Shown here piece by piece: positions 44,616 through 52,158 of a stretch of 64,000 bases of DNA (its first letter is position 1; the number at the start of each line of letters is the position of its first letter). A program made the position numbers and the translations under genes. The DNA is from Phycisphaerales bacterium (lineage in GTDB: Bacteria > Planctomycetota > Phycisphaerae > UBA1845 > UTPLA1), in NCBI GenBank assembly GCA_020639075.1, contig JACKHI010000001.1:558001-622000 (forward strand). Reading direction: 5' to 3'. The notes below the pieces were generated by a model. That model was not told the DNA's origin. It was given only the letters and a program-made list of their open reading frames with translations, and searched no databases.

Positions 44616-46346
44616 ATGTCAACCACAGCAGAACTCAAACAACGCGTCGATGTCGCCGCAGGCCGATCCCCGGCCGATCTCGTCCTTCGCGGCGGAAGAA
44701 TCGTCAATGTTCTCTCAAATGAGATTCACGAAGGCGATATCGCGATTGTCGGTGACCGCATCGTCGGCATCGGACGCTACGATGGCCACGTCGTCGAAGA
44801 CGTCTCGGGGATGTACATTTGCCCGGGCCTCATCGACGCCCACGTCCACATCGAATCGTCGATGCTCGCGCCGCCTGCTTTCGCACGACTTGTCTCGGCC
44901 TGTGGGACGACGGCCGTCGTCACAGACCCGCACGAAATCGCGAATGTCCTCGGCGTCGATGGCATTCGCTACATGCTGGCGGCGAGCGAAAACTGCCCGC
45001 TCGACGTATACGCGATGCTTAGCTCGTGCGTGCCCGCATCGCATCTGGAGTCCGCCGGGACGACGCTTGCCGCAAACGACCTCCAGCCGCTCTTCGCCAA
45101 CCCGCGTGTGCTCGGGCTTGCTGAGATGATGAACTTCCCCGGCGTCGTCAGCGGCGACGCCGCGTGTCTCGAGAAGATCGCCATGACCCGAGGTCGCGTG
45201 GACGGCCATGCGCCCGGACTCGGCGGTCGCGATCTTTGCGCCTACGTATCGACGGGGATCGCCAGCGATCACGAATGTACGACGGTTGACGAAGCTCGTG
45301 AGAAACTCCGACTTGGTTTGCAGATCATGATTCGCGAAGGCAGTCAGGCCCGGAATCTCGCGGCCCTGCTGCCGCTCGTCTCTACGGCCACAGCCGATCG
45401 ATTCATGTTCTGCACGGACGACAAGGACGTCGACGACCTCCTCGCCGAGGGTCAAATCGACTACATGATACGCACGGCGATTGCATCGGGACTCGACCCG
45501 ATCCTTGCCGTCCGTCTCGGCAGCTATACGGCCTCGCGATACTTCGGTCTGAACGATCTCGGCGCCATCGCTCCGTCGCGCCGCGCTTGTCTGACGCTTG
45601 TCGACGACCTGACCGCCTTCCGGGTCCGGCGCGTCTATCACAACGGCAAGCTCGTCGCCGCTGACGGCAAGTCAACGGTCCCCGAAGCGACGTCCGAAGG
45701 CACGCCGCACCCGAACACCGTCAACATCGCACCACTGACATCGGATCATGTTGCCATCCGGTCGCCGTCAAACGCCGGACCGCACCGCGTCCATGTGATT
45801 CAGGTCATTGAGGACCGAATCGACACACTGCGAAGCGTCGAGGCGGTCGCTGCGACAAATGGCCGCCTCAGCGCCGACCCATCAAGAGATATCGCCAAGA
45901 TCGTCGTCGTCGAACGTCATCACGGGACCGGGCGAGTCGGCGTCGGCTTTGTTCACGGCTTCGGCCTGAAACGGGGTGCGATTGCCTCGACTGTCGGTCA
46001 TGATGCACACAACCTGGTGGCTGCCGGCGTCGGTGACGATGACATCTGTCTTGCCGCCGAGCACCTCGCCCGTATTGGCGGCGGATTCTGCGCGGCTGCC
46101 GACGGCCGGATCGTTGCGGACGTCGGCCTGCCAATCGCCGGCCTGATGAGCGACATACCCGCCACGCAACTCAGTAGGCAACTTAGCCATCTGCATGAGT
46201 CGGTCCGCGCGCTGGGCGGAACCCTCCGCCGGCCCTTTATGGCGATGTCATTTCTGACGCTCTCGGTTATTGGGAAGCTGAAACTGACCGACCTGGGACT
46301 GGTCGACGTGGGCGAATTCAGCGTAATCGACGTTTTGGCGGACTAG
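44616..46346 (+). CDS. ade: Adenine deaminase
   Basis: A 576-residue enzyme of the Ade family in the amidohydrolase superfamily. It converts adenine to hypoxanthine and ammonia in purine salvage. Metal ligands lie in CPGLIDAHVHIESSM (H-x-H); further family motifs are TDPHEIANVLG, GRVDGHAPGL and DHECTT, and the C-terminal domain includes GFGLKRGAIASTVGHDAHN. Length and motif order match bacterial Ade. Likely co-transcribed with the permease upstream. Confidence 0.9.
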   Translation: MSTTAELKQRVDVAAGRSPADLVLRGGRIVNVLSNEIHEGDIAIVGDRIVGIGRYDGHVVEDVSGMYICPGLIDAHVHIESSMLAPPAFARLVSACGTTAVVTDPHEIANVLGVDGIRYMLAASENCPLDVYAMLSSCVPASHLESAGTTLAANDLQPLFANPRVLGLAEMMNFPGVVSGDAACLEKIAMTRGRVDGHAPGLGGRDLCAYVSTGIASDHECTTVDEAREKLRLGLQIMIREGSQARNLAALLPLVSTATADRFMFCTDDKDVDDLLAEGQIDYMIRTAIASGLDPILAVRLGSYTASRYFGLNDLGAIAPSRRACLTLVDDLTAFRVRRVYHNGKLVAADGKSTVPEATSEGTPHPNTVNIAPLTSDHVAIRSPSNAGPHRVHVIQVIEDRIDTLRSVEAVAATNGRLSADPSRDIAKIVVVERHHGTGRVGVGFVHGFGLKRGAIASTVGHDAHNLVAAGVGDDDICLAAEHLARIGGGFCAAADGRIVADVGLPIAGLMSDIPATQLSRQLSHLHESVRALGGTLRRPFMAMSFLTLSVIGKLKLTDLGLVDVGEFSVIDVLAD

Positions 46347-46387
46347 ACCATAGACAAATTGTGCTTTCCTTCGCCGGGGATATCGCC

Positions 46388-46410
46388 TAAAATCGCACTA
46401 ATTCAGTGCG
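46388..46410 (+). promoter_or_regulatory. Candidate promoter and operator of the Rrf2 gene
   Basis: TAAAAT (46388-46393) could be a -10 box, with a weak -35-like TTTCCT 17 bases before it. Directly downstream, CGCACT-AATTC-AGTGCG (46394-46410) is a perfect 17-bp inverted repeat overlapping the expected transcription start, where a dimeric Rrf2 repressor would block initiation. Confidence 0.45.
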
Positions 46411-46527
46411 GCTTTCCGACTTGCGAACTGTGTATGAGTACCGCGCAAGCCGGCGCACGCGAAACGGCCGTCGTCAGTTGACGATGGCGAAATAGCGGCA
46501 GCCTACCGCTCGGAGAAAAGACCAATC

Positions 46528-46998
46528 ATGATGAGCCTGACCAGCGAATACGCGTTGAGGGCAGTCGTGTATATCGCACAGAACGAGGAATGTTGGCCCC
46601 TGGCCGGCAGCGAGATCGCCAACGCATCCGGCGTGCCCGGCAAGTATCTTGCTAAGATCCTTGGCGACCTTGTTCGGCATGGCGTTCTCGACGCACGCAG
46701 AGGCCGCGGGGGTGGCTTCAGCCTTGCCCGCGGTGCACGCGAAACGGCCTTGTGGGAAGTTCTCGCCCCGTTTGAGCGGTTCAAACGAACCATGTGTCCA
46801 TTTGAGGATCAAGTGTGCCAGGAGGCGTCTCCTTGCGTAGCGCATCCGAGATGGGAAAAAGTGCTGCATACTTACCACGGCTTTCTTAAGGAAACGACGA
46901 TCCACGCCATCGCCTTCGATCGCCCAACCGGCGCGACGCGCGGTTCCCATGCAGCCAAGAAGTCCCGTAAGAAAACGACTGTCACGCGCCGACGCTGA
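46528..46998 (+). CDS. Rrf2-family transcriptional regulator with Fe-S-type cysteines
   Basis: A 156-residue winged-helix protein. SLTSEYALRAVVYIAQ opens the fold, GVPGKYLAKILGDLVRHGVL is the recognition helix region and SLARGARETALWEVL continues the wing. Three cysteines at 90, 97 and 103 (CPFEDQVCQEASPC) sit where IscR, NsrR and RsrR bind an iron-sulfur cluster. The tail is lysine and arginine rich. It probably senses redox state, iron or nitric oxide. GGAG precedes tandem ATGs at 46528 and 46531. It is likely autoregulated through the palindrome upstream. Confidence 0.85.
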   Translation: MMSLTSEYALRAVVYIAQNEECWPLAGSEIANASGVPGKYLAKILGDLVRHGVLDARRGRGGGFSLARGARETALWEVLAPFERFKRTMCPFEDQVCQEASPCVAHPRWEKVLHTYHGFLKETTIHAIAFDRPTGATRGSHAAKKSRKKTTVTRRR

Positions 46999-47019
46999 CA
47001 ACGTCGGAGATCGCGCGGC

Positions 47020-47415
47020 CTAGCGTCGCAGCAGCCAGACGGACAGCGCGCCGATGATTGAGCCGATGGCGGCAATCATCGCTCGACTGGTCGAATAGCG
47101 GCCCGCGATCTCCGCGGCCGTTGTCTGTTTCAATTCGCCCGAGAACGCCTCGATGCGGGCATGCAGCCGTTCAATGTCCCGCGCCTGCTCAGCGACCTTG
47201 ATCGGCAGACCGTTCACACCGCGCTCGACGGCCGTGAGCGTGATGTTCATCGTTGCGACCGACTCCGACAACCGGCGAAGCAATCCGTCGTGCTTTTCGC
47301 TGACACCGTGATCCCTTCGCACGGAGGATTCAAGCGACGCTATGGCGGTCTTCAGATCCGCAATGCTGCGTTCGAGACCCTCAACCCTCCCTTGAATCCA
47401 ACGTTGATCGATCAT
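47020..47415 (-). CDS. Small coiled-coil protein with C-terminal membrane anchor
   Basis: A 131-residue hypothetical. The first 100 residues are long amphipathic helices (RVEGLERSIADLKTAIASLE, then RLSESVATMNITLTAVER), and a single span, MIAAIGSIIGALSVWLL, ends in RR. This is the layout of small tail-anchored coiled-coil proteins such as phage or plasmid accessory proteins, but no family is recognised. Convergent with the Rrf2 gene, 21 bases apart. Confidence 0.55.
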   Translation of the reverse strand: MIDQRWIQGRVEGLERSIADLKTAIASLESSVRRDHGVSEKHDGLLRRLSESVATMNITLTAVERGVNGLPIKVAEQARDIERLHARIEAFSGELKQTTAAEIAGRYSTSRAMIAAIGSIIGALSVWLLRR

Positions 47416-47708
47416 ACACCACCCTCAGATCGCCGAATTTCAGAGTGTCGTCCTTGCATCGTCATGTGCCAACACCTTGCCCGGCGTACCGGATGGTCTC
47501 GTAATGCGGCTGATCACCCGGCACAAATCGCGCTGCAACACGAGATTCGGATGTGACGCGCGATTCGAAAACGGGACCGGCTCCGCACGGTTATTTCGGG
47601 CCGCGTTCGACGCCGCGCGGGACAGGTCCCTATTACCACTTGTCGCGAGGTCGGCCGGAAGTGACTCTACGTCCCGTCCCCGCTCGACTACCGTTATGAT
47701 GGATCACT

Positions 47709-49283
47709 ATGAGTTGGCACGATCGCAATGGCGGATGGGCTAAGGGGCAGCAGCGACGCGTTAACGCCCTGATCTTCACCCTTTTCATCCTTCCGCTCAG
47801 TTTTTTGATGCCCTTTCTGGCAATTCAAGCAACACGATGGCTCATTCCGAGGCTCCCATCAATCAAGATTCCACTCCCGCTGCTCTGGATAATGTCCATC
47901 GGCTGCGCCGGGGCGATGTTGTTGATTCTGCGTCGCGCACGTATTGAGCGTTCCATCAAGCGGCTCGTTCCGGAATGCGATGGTCGCCTGTGCCCGGCTT
48001 GTCGGCGATCGCTGACGCAACTGCCTGATGTCGGCGAATGCCCTCGATGCGGACAGCCGTACACTGTAAAGCTCCTCCATCGATTCTGGGCGGACTATGT
48101 GCTTGAACCAACAAACGCCGGGACGTGGTTGCTCAAGATGAACGCAGAGCGAGCGGCGTCGACGAAGGCCTTCAGCTTACGCCGCCTCTATCAACTGTGG
48201 TTCTCAAGCAGAAGTCGGCTTGACTACATGGTCGCCTCGTTGTTGGTGCTCTACATCATTGCAAGCTACTTGCTCTCAGTTTTCCTGCACGTCACGTTCC
48301 TGGGCATGTTCATGAAGATGCTTCCTTACGCATTCATGATGCTCGGCATGTCACTGCTCTCGAGGGGCTGGGCGCGGCGAGTCGGCGACGAGCGATTCTG
48401 CGTCGTTTGTGCCTATCCGCAAGCGCCGGAAGCGGAGACTGCGGAGCAGTGCCCTGAATGCGGCGGATTGTGGAATCGGCCCGGCGGATTCCATCGAGGG
48501 CGAATCGTGAAGACGCCGTGGATGATGTTCACGGGGGCGACACTCCTCCTTGTCTTCTTCGGGCTCATCTCAATTGACCTCGTTGCACCGGGCTGGGCGC
48601 CTTCGATGTCCATCCCACCCCAGGAACTTTCGACACAAGAACTAATCGAAGAAGTCATGGATCCTCTCGCCGGGTTCACGACGAATGAGTGGACGATCCT
48701 GTTGTCGCGGACAATGACGGCGGAACAGGAACTGTCGCTGGCGGAGGGGCTGTTGGCATTCCGGCAGAGTCGGGGTCACTTCGATCAGGATTCGGAAGGA
48801 TGGATGCACAAGCGGATGCAAGCGAATGCCCTGCCGAAAAAACTGGCGGATCGCTACTATCGAGAGATGCTGGAGGCTTCTCTTGTCGCACCGAAGAAAG
48901 TCAGAGCGGGGCAGCCGTTCAGCATATCCATCGCATGCACGCCCCATACCAACATCTACAGCGGAAAAACCGGCTCGGACGTGCTGGCAGTGTTCTTCGG
49001 CGGCTTTTATCTCGACGAGTCCGACGATCCCATCATGCGTGAGACGAAAGTCCACTACGGCGCGCTTTTTGGATCGCATCCACAGTACACACCTACGACG
49101 ACGCTGACGGCGAAGGTCACGGGCACAGCGCGTGTCCGCTCGGTCCTGTGGATGGTTGCCGGCGATCAGGATATTGTCAAAGGCGCTATTCACTGGAAAC
49201 CGGACGGCAGTCCCGAGATCCCCAAAGGTGCTCGTTGGGCCGAGTGCGTCGAACTCGCAGAGTCGGTCGATGTGACTGAGTAG
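47709..49283 (+). CDS. Membrane protein with two zinc ribbons
   Basis: A 524-residue protein of unknown function. Spans near residues 22-45 and 55-72 are followed by a first ribbon (C-P-A-C-R-R ... C-P-R-C-G-Q). A second block of spans (YMVASLLVLYIIASYLLSVF and on) precedes a second ribbon (C-V-V-C-A-Y-P ... C-P-E-C-G). The C-terminal 230 residues are soluble, with TPHTNIYSGKTGSDVLAVFF near the end suggesting a beta-rich domain. Related in style to the ribbon proteins at 11.7-14.2 kb but not obviously a paralog. The 47416-47708 stretch before it holds nothing recognisable. Confidence 0.65.
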   Translation: MSWHDRNGGWAKGQQRRVNALIFTLFILPLSFLMPFLAIQATRWLIPRLPSIKIPLPLLWIMSIGCAGAMLLILRRARIERSIKRLVPECDGRLCPACRRSLTQLPDVGECPRCGQPYTVKLLHRFWADYVLEPTNAGTWLLKMNAERAASTKAFSLRRLYQLWFSSRSRLDYMVASLLVLYIIASYLLSVFLHVTFLGMFMKMLPYAFMMLGMSLLSRGWARRVGDERFCVVCAYPQAPEAETAEQCPECGGLWNRPGGFHRGRIVKTPWMMFTGATLLLVFFGLISIDLVAPGWAPSMSIPPQELSTQELIEEVMDPLAGFTTNEWTILLSRTMTAEQELSLAEGLLAFRQSRGHFDQDSEGWMHKRMQANALPKKLADRYYREMLEASLVAPKKVRAGQPFSISIACTPHTNIYSGKTGSDVLAVFFGGFYLDESDDPIMRETKVHYGALFGSHPQYTPTTTLTAKVTGTARVRSVLWMVAGDQDIVKGAIHWKPDGSPEIPKGARWAECVELAESVDVTE

Positions 49284-49382
49284 GCGGCTCAATTCGGGCG
49301 CATCGGGGTTGGCGCCCCCGTCGCCGAAGACATGAACTCACATGCAGCGGCTCTACCACATACTCGACCGCATTGATCGCAC

Positions 49383-49404
49383 TCACTTCTAAGCGATCGC
49401 TTAG
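49383..49404 (+). promoter_or_regulatory. Palindromic operator candidate, site 1
   Basis: CTAAGCGATCGCTTAG (49389-49404) is a perfect 16-bp palindrome preceded by CACTCACTT. Its core TAAGCG-N2-CGCTTA and the ACTCACT flank recur at 55059-55083. It lies 86 bases upstream of the AI-2E family gene. Confidence 0.6.
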
Positions 49405-49489
49405 GCCCCATTTACCCCCGCGTTTATCCCCGCGGGGTGAGATAGAGGCCACTCGAATACGGACCCCCATTTTCGAAAGCGATCAGCGC

Positions 49490-50713
49490 ATGTCGCAGTC
49501 ATCCAGAACAGGCAATAGCCAACTCAGGAACCGGAAACGAACGGGAGGCAGAAGCCCTGCCCCGCGAGTGTCACGTAAGTCAGTTTCCAGTCAAAAATCA
49601 GATTTCGCCGCGAGTCGTCGGGAGCAAGGCGACGAATCCGGCGAGACGTCTCATCGGTCTTTTCTTGAGGGGCCAATTGACATTCGATCGGTCGCATTGA
49701 CTGGCCTGTTTCTCATTGCGACGTTTCACACACTCTACGTCGGACGATCGATTTTCATTCCGCTGGTGTTGGCGATTCTGTTGAGCCTGATGTTGCGGCC
49801 ACCTGTGCGTTTCCTATCCCGCCGCGGTATTCCGGATTCCGTGGGCGCAGGTTTGACGCTGATGGTGCTGTCTGTCGTCCTCGTCGGCGGGTCATACGCA
49901 TTGTCCACTCCCGCCGCCACGTGGATCAACGAGATTCCCAAGAGCGTGCGGACCGTGGAGCGCAGGCTTCGCACCCTCGAACAGCCGATCAAGAAAGTCA
50001 AAGAGGTATCCGACGCAGTCGAAAATGTGGCCAAGGTCGGCGACGACAAGTTCAAGCCGGAGGTCAAAGTCAAAGACGACGGGCTCCTTGCGTACCTGCT
50101 CGGTCAAACGCAAGGCGCCTTGATGATGCTGTTCCTGACAGCGGCATTCGTGTTCTTCCTGCTCGCATCCGGCGACCTGTTCCTCCGCAAACTCGTCCAT
50201 GTGATCCCCAAGTTCCGCGACAAGGTGCAGGCCGTCGAAATCGTACATCGGATACAGGACGACATCGCCGCCTACATTTTCTCGGTGACGATCATCAACA
50301 TCGGACTTGGGACATCAATCGGCATCGCCATGACATTGCTGGGTGTACCGAATGCAGCACTTTGGGCGGTGATGGCGTTTGTGCTGAATTTCGTTCCGTA
50401 TTTGGGCGCCGTCGCCGGCGTCGTCGTCGTCGGCCTCGTCGCGTTTGTCCAGAGTGATTCCATTGGATATCCGCTGGCCGTGATGGCCGCCTACTACGCG
50501 CTGACGACCGTTGAAGGCTCAATCATCACTCCCATGATTCTCGGAAAGCGATTACGTCTCAATCCGGTGGTTGTATTCCTGGCCCTGATTTTCTGGGGGT
50601 GGTTATGGGGAATACCGGGGGCACTGTTGGCGGTGCCAATTCTCGCGACGTTCAAGATCCTGTGTGACCAACTCGCTCTCCTGAACACAATCGGAGAGTT
50701 TCTTGGCCGGTAA
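49490..50713 (+). CDS. AI-2E family transporter (PerM/YdiK-like)
   Basis: A 407-residue membrane protein. A basic, serine-rich leader of about 60 residues precedes the family core: LFLIATFHTLYVGRSIFIPL, an amphipathic region VRTVERRLRTLEQPIKKVK, then GLGTSIGIAMTLLGVPNAAL, VLNFVPYLGAVAGVV and TTVEGSIITPMILGKRLRLN, the usual PF01594 signature near the C-terminus. Members have been linked to AI-2 export and to Na+/H+ exchange; which applies is unknown. ATG 49490 is used; an upstream in-frame TTG at 49373 overlaps the palindromic site. Confidence 0.85.
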   Translation: MSQSSRTGNSQLRNRKRTGGRSPAPRVSRKSVSSQKSDFAASRREQGDESGETSHRSFLEGPIDIRSVALTGLFLIATFHTLYVGRSIFIPLVLAILLSLMLRPPVRFLSRRGIPDSVGAGLTLMVLSVVLVGGSYALSTPAATWINEIPKSVRTVERRLRTLEQPIKKVKEVSDAVENVAKVGDDKFKPEVKVKDDGLLAYLLGQTQGALMMLFLTAAFVFFLLASGDLFLRKLVHVIPKFRDKVQAVEIVHRIQDDIAAYIFSVTIINIGLGTSIGIAMTLLGVPNAALWAVMAFVLNFVPYLGAVAGVVVVGLVAFVQSDSIGYPLAVMAAYYALTTVEGSIITPMILGKRLRLNPVVVFLALIFWGWLWGIPGALLAVPILATFKILCDQLALLNTIGEFLGR

Positions 50714-50715
50714 GA

Positions 50716-50732
50716 GTCGGCGGCTGGCCGAC
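50716..50732 (+). terminator. Hairpin after the AI-2E gene
   Basis: GTCGGC (50716-50721), loop GGCTG, GCCGAC (50727-50732), immediately after the stop codon. No T-run. The following 50733-50926 holds nothing recognisable and ends in the convergent operon. Confidence 0.4.
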
Positions 50733-50926
50733 GAATAGATCTGCAATCACGGGACGGATTACGCGACATCGAGATCGGGGATCCGAGTCCATTTCGCCTT
50801 CGCAGGAATGCATGACCGGTATCAAATCAACAGGCGCAAGCCGGTCCGTCATTTGAGCTCAACTCATGCCGGCTTTCGCCGCGTTCGTGGGGCGAATTCG
50901 ATCCGGTCGTCAGTGGGAAGTTCTAC

Positions 50927-51304
50927 TCACTCGCCGTGCGCCGAGGGGAGTGAGCCTTCCGGGGCGTCCACTGCGGCGCTAAGTAAGTCAGAAAACACCG
51001 CAGCACGGACGGTTCCGAGGGCGACGCTCATCAGTTTACACGCGACGCCCGAAACCACAGATGGCTTTCGGGGCGCGGCGTCCCGCTTGGGCCCATCGCC
51101 CAGGGCGCGCACTATGACCGTCGTCACAACAGCGCCCGCCAAAATCGCAGTACCAGTTGTGGCGACAGGATGATGATGGAACCAGCGCTTGATATCGCAG
51201 GCGTCCCTCACGCATGCACCGGTTCGCCTCATTGAGGCGATCGCCGCCCTCGATGCGCGGTCTGATTCATGACGGATGATCTGACTTTCCGATGGTGTGT
51301 TCAT
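50927..51304 (-). CDS. Small membrane protein, third gene of a YqjD/YqjE-like operon
   Basis: A 125-residue protein with one clear span (HHHPVATTGTAILAGAVVTT) in the middle. It overlaps the end of the YqjE-like gene by 38 bases, and the ATG at 51304 sits within that gene. The position matches yqjK in enterobacterial yqjDEK operons, although the sequences are not obviously alike. An additional ATG lies at 51313. Confidence 0.55.
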   Translation of the reverse strand: MNTPSESQIIRHESDRASRAAIASMRRTGACVRDACDIKRWFHHHPVATTGTAILAGAVVTTVIVRALGDGPKRDAAPRKPSVVSGVACKLMSVALGTVRAAVFSDLLSAAVDAPEGSLPSAHGE

Positions 51305-51767
51305 GATTCGCATTGCCCGACGGATTCGCAACTTCACCTGATCCCATTGATTGTTGATTGTATTTCGCGAGGAGTTGACGCTTCCGCCGATTCGACGCCA
51401 GGGAGTTCCAAATCCACGCTGCGCATGCCATGGACATGGGAATGACAATCCCGGCCGCCAGGTATCCGGCCCAAATACGACCGCCGAGCAGATCAGTCAA
51501 TCCGAGGGCGGCTCCACATGCGATCCACACCGCTGCCATGACGACAAGCGCCGCCGCAGCGACCCACACGATCGTCAGAACAAGAAGGGAAAAGGCTGCG
51601 TTTCGCAACCAAAACCGCGCCTGATCGATTCTGACCTCGACCAAATCGGCGACGGTCGACTTCAGATCGGCCAGTTGATCGGCGATTTCGACAAGGGGAT
51701 CGCGACCGGCGGCCTGGGCATCGGCCGGATCGTTGTCTTTCGTCGGCTGCTCGCGGGGTTCGGTCAT
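51267..51767 (-). CDS. Phage-holin-superfamily III / YqjE-like membrane protein
   Basis: A 166-residue protein. A charged helix (LVEIADQLADLKSTVADLVE) is followed by two spans (AAFSLLVLTIVWVAAAALVV with its neighbour, and IWAGYLAAGIVIPMSMACAA) and a soluble C-terminus. This is the layout of PF07332 proteins (YqjE, actinobacterial putative holin-X). They usually sit beside a YqjD/ElaB-like gene, as here: the DUF883-like gene ends 22 bases upstream. Not a phage lysis gene in this context. Confidence 0.75.
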   Translation of the reverse strand: MTEPREQPTKDNDPADAQAAGRDPLVEIADQLADLKSTVADLVEVRIDQARFWLRNAAFSLLVLTIVWVAAAALVVMAAVWIACGAALGLTDLLGGRIWAGYLAAGIVIPMSMACAAWIWNSLASNRRKRQLLAKYNQQSMGSGEVANPSGNANHEHTIGKSDHPS

Positions 51768-51789
51768 TACCGTGATGATCTGCACCTGT

Positions 51790-52044
51790 TTAGCGTCGCA
51801 GGAACATTGCCCCCAGAAGCGCGCCGACGCCGGCGGCGATCAGCACTGATTTCACCGGCTTGGTTCGAATATACTCCTCGATCGGGTCCATCTGATCGAG
51901 CGCCATCTGTCCAGCATTACGCGCGAGATCGCGGACATCCTCGCCTACTGCGACGGCCTGCTCACGAATGTCGTCGACCCCGACTTGTGTGTCGCTCGCC
52001 CTCGTGTTGTTTCTATTCGATTTCGAAGTGTTGTTCGTCGCCAT
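51790..52044 (-). CDS. YqjD/ElaB-like (DUF883) membrane-anchored protein
   Basis: An 84-residue protein. A polar N-terminus (NNTSKSNRNNTRAS) leads into an amphipathic helix VDDIREQAVAVGEDVRDLAR and a C-terminal span KSVLIAAGVGALLGAMFLRR. DUF883 relatives in E. coli tether ribosomes to the membrane in stationary phase and are under RpoS. GGAGG precedes the ATG. First of a three-gene operon. Confidence 0.8.
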   Translation of the reverse strand: MATNNTSKSNRNNTRASDTQVGVDDIREQAVAVGEDVRDLARNAGQMALDQMDPIEEYIRTKPVKSVLIAAGVGALLGAMFLRR

Positions 52045-52158
52045 GGAATGCCTCCTTTGGTCTGTTCCCCCAAGGGTACCATTCGGGAATCGCGCCGGAA
52101 TAACATGCGGTTAAGGAACTTCTTATGGCCCGACAAAGAGACCATCCCGATCCACGGG

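Noticed and set aside
51267..51767. Prophage holin
   Set aside because: The gene pairs with a DUF883-like gene as in yqjDE operons and no phage gene surrounds it.
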